A DNA stretch of 22,024 nucleotides. Source: Emcibacter sp. Lineage in GTDB: Bacteria; Pseudomonadota; Alphaproteobacteria; Sphingomonadales; Emcibacteraceae. Below the pieces are notes generated by a model. That model did no database searches, was not told where the DNA came from, and worked only from the letters and a program-made list of their open reading frames with translations. The DNA lies in assembly GCA_027019205.1 (NCBI GenBank), contig JALUWZ010000012.1, positions 1-22,024 of the forward strand. Reading direction: 5' to 3'. The position numbers and the translations under genes were made by a program. Positions within the stretch are counted from its first letter, which is position 1. Every line of letters begins with the position of its first letter. Shown piece by piece: positions 1-7,025 of the stretch.

Positions 1-1
1 G

Positions 2-775
2 CAGGCCGAAATACTGGAAAAAGCAGACAATGGCAACTGGCGGGTGACGACCACACGCGGCGTGGTCCTTGAGGCACCGATCATCGTGGTGGCCGTCGGG
101 GCCGGCAGCTTTGTCCCCAAAAAACCTCCCTATGCAAAACGGGCCGAATTTGAACAGAAGTCGATTGATTATGCGGTTTACAAAATGGAGAAATATCGCG
201 GCAAACGGCTGGTCATTGTCGGTGGCGGCGATTCGGCCCTTGACTGGGCAACCACCCTGGCCCCGCTGGCCAAACGGGTGACGCTGGTCCACCGGCGGCG
301 GGAGTTTCGTGGAAGCCAGGATTCTGCACAGCGCCTGCATGACATGGCCGAGGGTGGCAAACTTGACGTGATATATGGCAATGTCACCGATCTTTCCGGT
401 GATGACGGGCAGCTTTCACAGGTTACCGTCACCACGCTGGAGGATGAGATAAAGACGGTTGACTGCGATTATCTGCTGCCCTTCATGGGGCTGAAGGTCA
501 AGCTCGGCCCGATTGCCGAATGGGGCCTCAATCTTGACAGAAAACATGTCGAGGTCAATCCCTCAAGCTTTGAGACAACCCAAAGGGGCATTTATGCCAT
601 TGGCGATGTCTGTACCTATCCCGGCAAGATAAAACTGATCCTGACCGGCTTTTACGAGGCCGCCGTTATGGCCCGGGCGGCCTTTAAATATGCTTATCCT
701 GACCGGAAAATAACCGCAGGATATACCACAACCAACAGCGCCCTGCAGGAGAGACTCGGGGTCGGGGATAAATAA
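2..775 (+). CDS. Ferredoxin--NADP(+) reductase, thioredoxin-reductase-like (5'-truncated)
   Basis: The reading frame is open from base 2 to the TAA at 773-775 (257 residues), so the gene enters from the left; the GTG at base 44 is internal, not a start. The N-terminal FAD-binding part, roughly 90 residues, lies outside the window. What remains holds the NADPH-binding glycine motif VGGGDSALDW, then VHRRREFR, whose basic residues suit the NADPH 2'-phosphate. The tail GIYAIGDVCTYPGKIKLI is typical of the second FAD-binding motif in YumC-type reductases. No CxxC redox pair is visible in this part, which favours a ferredoxin (flavodoxin) reductase over thioredoxin reductase. The family transfers electrons between NADPH and ferredoxin in the cytoplasm. 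It ends 48 bases before the PepSY gene and is probably a separate unit, because an operator-like repeat lies between them. Confidence 0.85.
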   Translation, partial: QAEILEKADNGNWRVTTTRGVVLEAPIIVVAVGAGSFVPKKPPYAKRAEFEQKSIDYAVYKMEKYRGKRLVIVGGGDSALDWATTLAPLAKRVTLVHRRREFRGSQDSAQRLHDMAEGGKLDVIYGNVTDLSGDDGQLSQVTVTTLEDEIKTVDCDYLLPFMGLKVKLGPIAEWGLNLDRKHVEVNPSSFETTQRGIYAIGDVCTYPGKIKLILTGFYEAAVMARAAFKYAYPDRKITAGYTTTNSALQERLGVGDK

Positions 776-779
776 CGGC

Positions 780-796
780 TATTCATCCCCTATTCA
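780..796 (+). promoter_or_regulatory. Candidate PhoP-type operator, 11-bp-period direct repeat
   Basis: TATTCA at 780-785 is repeated exactly at 791-796 with five bases (TCCCC) between; counting the preceding C, seven bases repeat with an 11-bp period. Two tandem hexamers spaced by five bases is the known PhoP-box geometry of OmpR-family regulators. TATAGT at 809-814 could be the -10 element, 12 bases downstream. The site sits just before the operon that encodes such a regulator, so autoregulation is the natural guess. Binding is an inference. Confidence 0.4.
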
Positions 797-823
797 GCAG
801 AAATGGGATATAGTGACGATATT

Positions 824-1276
824 ATGACTGGAAGGTGCAGATTCATTGTCTTTGGACTTATGGGGGGGCTTCTGGCGCTGTTCCTCGCGGGGATGGTGGC
901 GGCAACCGACAGCTATGCACGAGGCAAGATATATGCCCAGCGGGCGCAACATGCCTATCAGAAATCCCCGCGATATAAAAAAGACCATATTATCCGCCCC
1001 CGGGACCGTCGTGAAAAATTCCTCAGGAAAAAATTTCGTCATAACACCGCCCGCCAGGCCCTGAAATCCGGGCGCATTGTTTCCCTGTCAGTTATTCGCG
1101 GACGGATCCGGCAAAGTTTCCCGGGCAAAATAGTCGATGTCAGGCTGCTCGACCCCCGGGGCGACAACCGGCCCTATATCTATGCGGTTAAACTTCTGCG
1201 TAAAGATGGCCGCCTGCTGCTGCTCAGGGTAAATGCGGCCAATGCCCGGATTATGAGTGTGAGAGGAAATAACTGA
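824..1276 (+). CDS. PepSY-domain exported protein, first gene of two-component operon
   Basis: Small exported protein of 150 residues. An N-terminal hydrophobic segment (about 7-28, ending in VAATDSYA) looks like a signal peptide or membrane anchor. A very basic stretch follows (about 33-72), then a C-terminal PepSY-like fold (about 75-146) with the typical YIYAVKLLRKDGRLLLLRVNA pattern. PepSY proteins are often encoded with FeuP/PhoP-type regulators and are thought to act in the periplasm, possibly on the sensor kinase; that role here is inferred. An in-frame ATG at 803 would add seven residues (MGYSDDI). I prefer 824 because the extra residues are acidic in a signal-peptide n-region and because a possible -10 (809-814) overlaps them. 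Neither start has a good Shine-Dalgarno sequence. The TGA overlaps the next ATG by one base, so translation is probably coupled. Confidence 0.75.
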   Translation: MTGRCRFIVFGLMGGLLALFLAGMVAATDSYARGKIYAQRAQHAYQKSPRYKKDHIIRPRDRREKFLRKKFRHNTARQALKSGRIVSLSVIRGRIRQSFPGKIVDVRLLDPRGDNRPYIYAVKLLRKDGRLLLLRVNAANARIMSVRGNN

Positions 1277-1941
1277 TGCGGTTGCTGCTGATCGAAGATG
1301 ATCCTGATCTGTCACGGCAGATGAAGCATGTACTGGAAAATGACGGTTATGTGGTTGATACCTCCTTTGACGGCGAGGATGGTCATTTTCTGGGCGAAAC
1401 AGAAAGTTATGACGCCATTGTGCTTGATCTCGGCCTGCCGGTTATCGACGGTATTTCCGTCCTGGGCAAATGGCGCAAGGCCGGGATATCAACCCCTGTC
1501 CTTATCCTGACCGCGCGTGACGGCTGGTCGGAAAAGGTCGCGGGCCTTGACGCCGGGGCCGATGATTACGTCACCAAGCCCTTCAAGATCGAGGAGGTCC
1601 TGGCCCGGGTCCGGGCGCTGATTCGCCGGGCGGCGGGTCAGGCCTCGCCCGAGCTTGTCTGCGGCGTCGTAACCCTCAATACCAACAGCAGCAAGGTGAC
1701 CGTGGACGGCATGCCGGTTCGCCTGACCGCCCAGGAATATAAATTGCTGGCCTATATGATGCATCATCCGGAAAAGATTATTTCACGAACAGAATTGACA
1801 GAACATCTTTATGATCAGGATTTTGACCGCGATTCCAATACGATCGAGGTTTTTGTCACCCGGATCAGAAAAAAGCTCGGCGTGCCGATTATCAATACCA
1901 TCCGGGGACTGGGATACCAGCTTGCCAATGCGCAGGAATAA
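1276..1941 (+). CDS. OmpR/PhoP-family response regulator (FeuP-like)
   Basis: Full-length DNA-binding response regulator, 221 residues. The receiver domain (1-115) has the acidic pair D8/D9 in LIEDDPD, phospho-acceptor D51 in VLDLGLP, T79 and K101 (YVTKPF). The winged-helix effector domain (about 125-219) ends in the usual TIRGLGYQL. The receiver most resembles the PhoP/FeuP branch, for example DTSFDGEDGHFLGE and DGWSEKVAGLDAGADDYV. Phosphorylated members bind direct repeats as dimers. The start ATG overlaps the PepSY stop by one base, and its end overlaps the kinase gene by 14 bases, so the three genes form one operon. Likely targets are the two direct repeats at 780-796 and 3300-3316. Confidence 0.93.
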   Translation: MRLLLIEDDPDLSRQMKHVLENDGYVVDTSFDGEDGHFLGETESYDAIVLDLGLPVIDGISVLGKWRKAGISTPVLILTARDGWSEKVAGLDAGADDYVTKPFKIEEVLARVRALIRRAAGQASPELVCGVVTLNTNSSKVTVDGMPVRLTAQEYKLLAYMMHHPEKIISRTELTEHLYDQDFDRDSNTIEVFVTRIRKKLGVPIINTIRGLGYQLANAQE

Positions 1942-3295
1942 AGTGGGCCAACGCCGCAAAATAAACCGGCCATTATGGTTCCGGCTGATGTCCTTTTCCG
2001 CCGTCTGGACATTATTTGCCCTGATGCTCGGCGGTTATCTGCTGTCCCTGACTTTCAAGGAGACCATTACCGATAATTTCGATAAACGACTGACCGCGTT
2101 GCTGGAAAATCTGATCGGCATCAGCAATATTGATGATAACGGCCAGATCAGCTTCTATCGCATGATGGCGGATTCCCGGTTTGAGCAGCCCTATTCCGGC
2201 TGGTACTGGCAGGTCTCGGGCAAAAAACAGGAGCCATTCCGTTCGCGCTCTCTGTGGGATCAAAGCCTGAAAACAGATTTTGCCATCCCGGCCCCCCGGA
2301 TTCGTTTTTCCATGGTGGAAGGCCCCGAGGGCCAGAAACTCAGAATGGCGCAAAAAGACATCAGCTTTCCCGGCAATCCGGCCATATTCCGCTTCAGTGT
2401 CGCCATCGACCAGACGGAAATCAAAACGCAACTTGACCGGTTTGACAATATTCTGATCTATTCTCTGGGGGCACTGGGATTCGGACTGATTGCCTCGGCC
2501 TTTCTCCAGGTCTATCTCGGGCTGAAACCCCTGAGGAATATCCGCCGGTCCCTGAGCCGTATTCGCACCGGCAGGGCCGATCACCTGCCGGAGGATTTTC
2601 CGTCGGAAATTCAGCCGCTGGCCGATGAAATGAATGCCCTGCTTGATCATAACAACCAGATCATTGACCGCTCGCGAACCCAGGTCGGCAATCTGGCCCA
2701 TGCCCTGAAAACCCCGCTGGCGGTGATCATCAATGAATCAGCCCTCCATCCCGGGCAATTGTCAAAAGTGGTGCAGAAACAGTCGGACTTAATGCGCCGA
2801 CAGCTTGATCATTATCTGCGCCGCGCCCGGGTCGCGGCCAGTATAAAGACCATCGCCAGCCGGACTGAGGTCAGGCCCGTAGTGGCGGATATATGCCGGG
2901 CGCTGGCGCGAATTCATACAGACCGGCAATTTTCCATACTCCCTGCCCGTGACCCGCTGTTTTTTCGCGGAGAACGGCAGGACCTTGAGGAAATGGTCGG
3001 CAATCTAATCGAAAATGCCGCCAAATGGGCGGAAAACACGGTAACGGTCTCCTGCCGGGAAGACGGCAACCGGATCATTATCGAGGTCGCAGATGATGGC
3101 CCGGGGATAAAAAAACAGGTGCGGGAGTCAGTTTTCACACGCGGTGAACGGCTTGATGAGGACATTCCCGGCACCGGCCTCGGCCTGTCAATTGTCAAGG
3201 ATCTGTCGGGATTATATGGCGGCAATATTACGCTGCTGGATCATCCTCCCCACGGGCTTCTGGCCCGCCTGATCCTGCCGGCTGCGGCCCGCTGA
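1928..3295 (+). CDS. Sensor histidine kinase (FeuQ/PhoQ-like)
   Basis: Inner-membrane kinase partner of the preceding regulator, 455 residues. Transmembrane segment 1 lies at about 20-42 and segment 2 at about 174-198. The roughly 130-residue periplasmic sensor between them has the family signature SGWYWQVSG and RSRSLWD. A HAMP linker follows, then the H-box NLAHALKTPLAV with phospho-acceptor H258, N-box NLIENAAKWA (N363), G1 EVADDGPGI (D389) and G2 GTGLGLSIV (415-423). All catalytic boxes look intact. The ATG at 1928 overlaps the regulator gene by 14 bases. Longer in-frame starts inside the regulator gene, from 1811, give a non-homologous N-terminus and are less likely. Which signal it senses cannot be read from the sequence; relatives respond to envelope conditions such as divalent cations or periplasmic glucans. 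Confidence 0.92.
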   Translation: MRRNKVGQRRKINRPLWFRLMSFSAVWTLFALMLGGYLLSLTFKETITDNFDKRLTALLENLIGISNIDDNGQISFYRMMADSRFEQPYSGWYWQVSGKKQEPFRSRSLWDQSLKTDFAIPAPRIRFSMVEGPEGQKLRMAQKDISFPGNPAIFRFSVAIDQTEIKTQLDRFDNILIYSLGALGFGLIASAFLQVYLGLKPLRNIRRSLSRIRTGRADHLPEDFPSEIQPLADEMNALLDHNNQIIDRSRTQVGNLAHALKTPLAVIINESALHPGQLSKVVQKQSDLMRRQLDHYLRRARVAASIKTIASRTEVRPVVADICRALARIHTDRQFSILPARDPLFFRGERQDLEEMVGNLIENAAKWAENTVTVSCREDGNRIIIEVADDGPGIKKQVRESVFTRGERLDEDIPGTGLGLSIVKDLSGLYGGNITLLDHPPHGLLARLILPAAAR

Positions 3296-3299
3296 ATCC

Positions 3300-3332
3300 T
3301 GTTCATGACCGGTTCAGAATGCCTGTGATAGT
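3300..3332 (+). promoter_or_regulatory. Candidate PhoP-type operator and -10 before lipoprotein gene
   Basis: TGTTCA at 3300-3305 and GGTTCA at 3311-3316 are separated by five bases, an 11-bp-period direct repeat with core GTTCA. This is the PhoP-box arrangement and matches the repeat at 780-796 (core TTCA in all four half-sites). A weak -10 (GATAGT, 3327-3332) lies 10 bases downstream, so the repeat would occupy the -35 position, as at PhoP-activated promoters. It starts four bases after the kinase stop codon, making the lipoprotein gene the likely target. Regulator binding is inferred. Confidence 0.4.
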
Positions 3333-3363
3333 CTTTTCTCATAACAGACAAACAGGTTGTGAG

Positions 3364-3840
3364 ATGATTAAAACAGCATTTACAGTAATAGTTGCCCTGA
3401 TAATTTCCCTGATGGTCAGTGCCTGCGAGCCGGGATCAAAGGAAGGGTTTGGAACCATACTTGGCGCCATTGGCGGTGCCGCTGTCGGCGATGCCATAGG
3501 TGGCCACGGCACCGGCAAGGTCATCGCCATTGCCGGCGGAACCCTGGCCGGGGCCGCCATCGGCAGCAGCATTGGCCGTTCCCTTGACCGGGCCGACCGG
3601 CAGGCCCTGCGCCGCAACCGTCAGGTCGCGCTCGAAACATATCCGTCCGGCCAGACATCCACCTGGTATAATCCGGATAGCGGCAACTCCGGCAGCTTTC
3701 GCCCCAGCCCGGCCTATCAGAATAAAAATGGCCGCTATTGCCGGGAATTCCAGCAGACCATCACCGTTGGTGGCAAGACCGAGAATGGCTATGGCAGGGC
3801 CTGCCGCCAGCCGGACGGGACATGGAAGATAGTGACCTGA
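3364..3840 (+). CDS. Glycine-zipper outer-membrane lipoprotein, 17 kDa surface antigen type
   Basis: Lipoprotein of 158 residues. The signal peptide ends in lipobox VSA-C21 (LMVSACEPG), so Cys21 should be lipidated. Residues about 28-62 form a glycine-zipper 2TM domain with repeated GxxxG/AxxxG spacing (GTILGAIGGAAVGDAIGG ... GGTLAGAAIGSSIG). The C-terminal half (about 85-158) carries CREFQQTITVGGKTENGYGRACRQPDGTW, matching the Rickettsia 17 kDa antigen and related alphaproteobacterial proteins, with two cysteines that may form a disulfide. The function of the family is unclear; it is linked to envelope integrity. An in-frame ATG at 3319 would put 15 extra residues before the signal peptide, so 3364 is chosen. 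The gene lies 68 bases after the kinase gene, behind its own candidate operator. Confidence 0.85.
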   Translation: MIKTAFTVIVALIISLMVSACEPGSKEGFGTILGAIGGAAVGDAIGGHGTGKVIAIAGGTLAGAAIGSSIGRSLDRADRQALRRNRQVALETYPSGQTSTWYNPDSGNSGSFRPSPAYQNKNGRYCREFQQTITVGGKTENGYGRACRQPDGTWKIVT

Positions 3841-3858
3841 GAGAGATTCTACAGCCTT

Positions 3859-3926
3859 CAGGCGGTTACGGTTCCTTGTCAATATTCCCTCTCCCCAATT
3901 GATAGCGACATGGCCGGAACCGCCTG
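3859..3926. repeat. Inverted repeat, 9-bp arms, 50-base loop
   Basis: CAGGCGGTT (3859-3867) is perfectly complementary to AACCGCCTG (3918-3926), and ATTTT follows the right arm. It lies in the 203-base gap between the lipoprotein and slipin genes. The loop is too long for a standard intrinsic terminator. It could be a long-range hairpin or chance. Nothing else in the gap (3841-4043) is clear except a purine-rich ribosome-binding site (AAGGGAA) before the slipin ATG. Confidence 0.25.
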
Positions 3927-4043
3927 ATTTTCCCCCGATATTACTGCCATGGTGGATTATCATCATCACTGTCCACTTCCCATCACCGACAAGTTGGGCT
4001 ACAGTCCTGTTCACTCATTCATTTTTAACCAAGGGAACAGGTT

Positions 4044-4997
4044 ATGACATCATTCGGTACATTCGGGATTGCCTTTCTGGTCATTGGCATTGTCATCATT
4101 CTCATGGGCGTACAGACCGTACGTCAGGGGTATAATTACACGGTACAGCGCTTTGGCCGCTATACCAAAACCCTCCAGCCCGGCTTTCACCTGATCATTC
4201 CTTTCTTTGACCGTATCGGCTCGAAAGTCAGCATGATGGAACGGGTGCTGGACATCCCGTCACAGGAAGTGATCACCAAAGACAACGCCATGGTGCGCGC
4301 CGACGGGGTGGTGTTCTTTCAGGTCATGGATGCGGCCAAGGCCACTTACGAGGTCAATGACATGATATTGGCGATTCTCAACCTTACCATGACCAACCTC
4401 AGGACCGTGATGGGGGCGATGGACCTTGATTCCCTTCTGTCCCAGCGCGACAGTATCAATGGCCGTCTGCTCGATGTGGTTGATGACGCGACCCAGCCCT
4501 GGGGGATCAAGATTACCCGGATTGAAATCAAGGATATCGAACCTCCCCGGGATATTGTCGATGCCATGGCGCGCCAGATGAAGGCCGAGCGGGAAAAACG
4601 CGCCAATATTCTCGATGCCGAAGGCTTCCGTCAGGCCGAAATCCTGCGGGCTGAAGGCGAAAAACAGGGCGCTATCCTCGAAGCCGAGGGCCGGCGCGAG
4701 GCTGCCTTCCGCGATGCCGAGGCCCGGGAACGCGAGGCCGAGGCCGAGGCCAAGGCAACCAAAATGGTCTCCGAAGCCATAGCCCATGGCGACCCCCAGG
4801 CGATCAATTATTTTATTGCCCAGAAATATGTCGAAACCCTTGGCCAGTTCGCCAGCTCGTCGAACGAAAAACTGGTTTTCATGCCATTGGAAGCCAGCGG
4901 CGTAATCGGCGCCCTCGGCGGCATGACCGACATGCTGAAAAATATCAGTGCGGCCCCGAAAATGCCCGGCGGGTCAGTCCCGCAATCCGGGCGGTGA
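4044..4997 (+). CDS. qmcA: Slipin / SPFH (band 7) membrane protein, QmcA-like
   Basis: SPFH-family protein of 317 residues. One N-terminal membrane segment (about 5-25) is followed by the prohibitin-homology domain (VQTVRQGYNYTVQRFGRYTKTLQPGFHLIIPFFD ...). After the conserved segment IKITRIEIKDIEPP comes a long charged alanine/glutamate-rich coiled coil (about 170-245, RAEGEKQGAILEAEGRREAAFRDAEA). The C-terminal part (YFIAQKYVETLGQFASSSNEKLVFMP) is typical of stomatin/QmcA proteins. Members form large ring-like oligomers in membrane microdomains and often act with an NfeD partner, encoded here 15 bases downstream. AAGGGAACAGGTT before the ATG gives a reasonable ribosome-binding site. Confidence 0.93.
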   Translation: MTSFGTFGIAFLVIGIVIILMGVQTVRQGYNYTVQRFGRYTKTLQPGFHLIIPFFDRIGSKVSMMERVLDIPSQEVITKDNAMVRADGVVFFQVMDAAKATYEVNDMILAILNLTMTNLRTVMGAMDLDSLLSQRDSINGRLLDVVDDATQPWGIKITRIEIKDIEPPRDIVDAMARQMKAEREKRANILDAEGFRQAEILRAEGEKQGAILEAEGRREAAFRDAEAREREAEAEAKATKMVSEAIAHGDPQAINYFIAQKYVETLGQFASSSNEKLVFMPLEASGVIGALGGMTDMLKNISAAPKMPGGSVPQSGR

Positions 4998-5012
4998 TAC
5001 AGGAGACGGACA

Positions 5013-5465
5013 ATGGATTTTCTCGATATAATACCCTTGAATCACTGGACATGGCTGGTCACCGCCCTTGTTCTTCTCGGGCTGGAAATGGCAATTCCGG
5101 GGGTCGTCTTTATGTGGATGGCGATTGCCAGCGCGATCATGGGCGGGGTTATATTCTTTCTGCCAACGATCAGCTGGGAAGTCCAGTTCATAACCTTTGC
5201 CATTTTAAGCATCATCAGTGTGGTCATCGGGCGCGGGTTCCTCAAACGCCATCCCATTGCAAGTGACGATACCACCCTTAATCAGCGGGGACGGCAATAT
5301 ATCGGCCAGACCTTTACCCTGGCCCGGGATATGGAGAATGGCAAGGGCCGGGTCCGCATCGGCGACGGCACCTGGAATGTTACCGGGGATTTTGACGCCC
5401 GCACCGGCGAGAAGGTAAAGGTTATTGATGTTGATGCCACTGTGCTGATCGTGAAGAAGACATAA
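5013..5465 (+). CDS. NfeD-like short membrane protein
   Basis: Short NfeD-family protein (150 residues). Hydrophobic segments lie at about 10-28, 30-50 and 52-72 (HWTWLVTALVLLGLEMAIPG, FMWMAIASAIMGGVIFFLP, FITFAILSIISVVIGRGFL). A C-terminal OB-fold domain follows (about 90-150), with GQTFTLARDMENGKGRVRIGDGTWNV and an end in VLIVKK. Short NfeD proteins lack the serine-protease half of long NfeD. They pair with slipins, and the adjacent slipin gene and AGGAGA ribosome-binding site at 5001-5006 fit one operon. A role in membrane quality control is inferred from the family. Confidence 0.88.
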   Translation: MDFLDIIPLNHWTWLVTALVLLGLEMAIPGVVFMWMAIASAIMGGVIFFLPTISWEVQFITFAILSIISVVIGRGFLKRHPIASDDTTLNQRGRQYIGQTFTLARDMENGKGRVRIGDGTWNVTGDFDARTGEKVKVIDVDATVLIVKKT

Positions 5466-5482
5466 AGCGCGGGGGCTGCGCC

Positions 5483-5893
5483 TTACTCATCTGTCATCAT
5501 TGCCAGCCCTTCGGTCAGGAAATCCGGCAGCAGCGGGACACGGACCATATATTCCACCGTATGGTCATTTCCGGCATCCCTGGCCTCGGCAACGGCATTT
5601 TTCCATTCTGCCCTGCTGTAGGTCCCCCGGCCCAGCCACATCAGGGCGACAAGCTCGGCCCGTTCTTCCTCATTCATCCCCTCTATAACGGATTTCAGTT
5701 CCTGATAGGCCGAATCACCCTCAAAATTTTCACTGCCGGAATTATCGGCCTGTTCTGCCAGGGACAGTTCGGAATATTGCAGAGGTTCACTGCCATCGGC
5801 CAGTTCCTCCCCTATGATGGCGAGGGAGGCTTCCCCCACTTCCCGGGCCATCGAAATTATAAATTCGACTTTATCCTGACTTAAAGCGTCCAT
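5483..5893 (-). CDS. DUF3775-domain protein
   Basis: Acidic soluble protein, 136 residues, no signal peptide. The C-terminal half (about 60-133) carries the DUF3775 pattern: a helix with NEEERAELVALMWLGRGTYSRAEWKNAVAEA, then VEYMVRVPLLPDFLTEGLAM. The middle (about 33-58) is low complexity and rich in E, S and D. The function of the family is unknown. ATG at 5893 is preceded by GGAGAA at good spacing, and a perfect hairpin lies directly upstream of that site. The gene is convergent with nfeD (17 bases apart) and reads the same way as the GST gene upstream. Confidence 0.7.
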   Translation of the reverse strand: MDALSQDKVEFIISMAREVGEASLAIIGEELADGSEPLQYSELSLAEQADNSGSENFEGDSAYQELKSVIEGMNEEERAELVALMWLGRGTYSRAEWKNAVAEARDAGNDHTVEYMVRVPLLPDFLTEGLAMMTDE

Positions 5894-5908
5894 ATATATT
5901 TCTCCGTT

Positions 5909-5937
5909 CCTGCAAATAGTCTATCACTATTTGCAGG
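5909..5937 (-). promoter_or_regulatory. Perfect 12-bp-arm inverted repeat in DUF3775 leader
   Basis: CCTGCAAATAGT (5909-5920), five-base loop CTATC, then ACTATTTGCAGG (5926-5937): twelve perfect pairs. In the minus-strand transcript the hairpin ends 15 bases before the DUF3775 ATG, just upstream of its GGAGAA. No U-run follows the stem in either direction, so it is not a typical terminator for the GST gene. It could be a dimeric repressor operator or an mRNA structure acting on translation or stability. Confidence 0.5.
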
Positions 5938-5972
5938 ATGCGCCAAGCGATGAATGGACTCCTTGATACATA

Positions 5973-6611
5973 TCAGGAAAAATATATTGGCTCATTCCCG
6001 CTATGCCACGGGGGGTATTTTGCCATGATTTTCCGGAAAAGCGTACTGTCCTGATGATAGTCAAACCACCGGCACAGACGGGGACAGGACAATCGTCTGA
6101 AGCCCGATATATCCACATGGGCGAATTGCCGGATGAAGGGGAAAACAGCAATATCGACAATCGTCTGACGCGGCCCGAAAAGGAAAGGCGATATGTCAAG
6201 CATCCGGTCAAGTTTTTCCAGAAAGAAAAGCCCCCTGTCGCGATAAACCTCCGGCGGATATTCGGGAAAGCGCGAGGCATATTTATAGCGGTCGAGCGCC
6301 GCCTTGAAAGGCCCGTCATTTTCCGCCACCAGACTGTCGGCCCGGGCAATATGTTTTTTCCAGCCGTCCGGATCATTTTGCCCAATCGCCCATTTCATGA
6401 TGTCATAGCTTTCGTCAATGACCCGCCCGTCCGGCAACAAAAGCACCGGCACCGTGCCCTTCTGCGACAGGGCCAGCATTTCGGGCGGTTTGTCGCGCAG
6501 CAATATCTCGCGCAGCTCATAACGAATGCCGGCACAGGCGAGGGCCAGCCGCGCCCGCATGGCATAGGGGCATCGGCGGAAACTGTATAATATCGGTAAA
6601 TTACGGCTCAT
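5973..6611 (-). CDS. Glutathione S-transferase family protein
   Basis: Cytosolic GST of 212 residues. The N-terminal thioredoxin-fold domain (1-78) starts PILYSFRRCPYAMRARLALA. Cys14 in CPYA replaces the usual serine or tyrosine, which resembles omega/beta-type enzymes that act as thiol transferases. KGTVPVLLLPDGRVIDESYDIM contains the cis-proline and the glutathione-binding ES pair. The C-terminal half is the all-helical GST domain, with DRMLDISPFLFGPRQTIVDIAVFPF. The substrate is unknown. ATG at 6611 follows AGGAC on the minus strand. It is divergent from the DUF4870 gene and lies upstream of the DUF3775 gene in the same direction, 79 bases away. Confidence 0.85.
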   Translation of the reverse strand: MSRNLPILYSFRRCPYAMRARLALACAGIRYELREILLRDKPPEMLALSQKGTVPVLLLPDGRVIDESYDIMKWAIGQNDPDGWKKHIARADSLVAENDGPFKAALDRYKYASRFPEYPPEVYRDRGLFFLEKLDRMLDISPFLFGPRQTIVDIAVFPFIRQFAHVDISGFRRLSCPRLCRWFDYHQDSTLFRKIMAKYPPWHSGNEPIYFS

Positions 6612-6621
6612 CCGGTCCTGC

Positions 6622-6650
6622 TGGAAATTTATCTGGACTTACTGTATAAC
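6622..6650 (+). promoter_or_regulatory. Candidate sigma70-type promoter of DUF4870 gene
   Basis: TGGAAA (6622-6627) and TATAAC (6645-6650, five of six consensus bases) are separated by 17 bases, in the 73-base gap between divergent genes. The expected start would be near 6657, giving a leader of about 28 bases to the ATG at 6685. Confidence 0.35.
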
Positions 6651-6684
6651 AGAATTAACCGAAATCAGAAACACGGGCGAGGAT

Positions 6685-7020
6685 ATGAGCAAAACATCTA
6701 CAGGACTTGAAGAAAATATTGCCTCGGGGCTATGCTATGTGTTTGGCTGGCTGTCGGGACTGATCCTTTTGCTGATAGAAAAGGAAAGTCAGGACGTGCG
6801 GTTTCACGCCATGCAGTCAATCATTGTTTTTGGCGGATTCAATATCCTGAATATCGTCCTGTCAATCAGCATTATCGGCATTCCGCTGATCCCGTTGCTC
6901 GGGGTTATTGCGCTGATATTGTGGATATTGCTGATGGTCAAGGGCTTTCAGGGGAAGCGGTATAAACTGCCCGTCGTTGGCGACCTCGCCGAAAAATGGG
7001 CGGGTCAGATAAAGATCTGA
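6685..7020 (+). CDS. DUF4870/Tic20-like small membrane protein
   Basis: Integral membrane protein of 111 residues with about three hydrophobic segments: 12-32 (IASGLCYVFGWLSGLILLLIE), 42-62 and 64-86. The pattern GLEENIASGLCYVFGWLSGLILLLIEKES...VRFHAMQSI is characteristic of the DUF4870 / COG4818 group, related to Tic20-like proteins. The function is unknown. GAGGA lies very close to the ATG. The gene stands alone, divergent from the GST gene and convergent with the GNAT gene (5 bases apart). Confidence 0.75.
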   Translation: MSKTSTGLEENIASGLCYVFGWLSGLILLLIEKESQDVRFHAMQSIIVFGGFNILNIVLSISIIGIPLIPLLGVIALILWILLMVKGFQGKRYKLPVVGDLAEKWAGQIKI

Positions 7021-7021
7021 C
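7004..7021. repeat. 7-bp perfect hairpin at convergent gene ends
   Basis: GTCAGAT (7004-7010), loop AAAG, ATCTGAC (7015-7021). It spans the stop codon of the DUF4870 gene and lies between two convergent genes. No T-run follows on either strand, so termination is doubtful. It may stabilise both mRNA 3' ends. Confidence 0.3.
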
Positions 7022-7025
7022 GTAA

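Noticed and set aside
2012..2701. Long minus-strand open frame opposite the kinase gene
   Set aside because: It lies opposite well-supported kinase domains, has no recognisable motif or ribosome-binding site, and is explained by the codon bias of the real gene.
3995..4036. TGTTCA and ATTCAT near the slipin start as a third PhoP-type direct repeat
   Set aside because: The TTCA motifs are 8 bases apart, not 11, and the pattern is just a short TTCA/CTCA run.
5467..5481. GCGC-GGGGGCT-GCGC hairpin between nfeD and the DUF3775 gene as a bidirectional terminator
   Set aside because: The stem is only four pairs, interrupted by a mismatch, with no T-run on either side.
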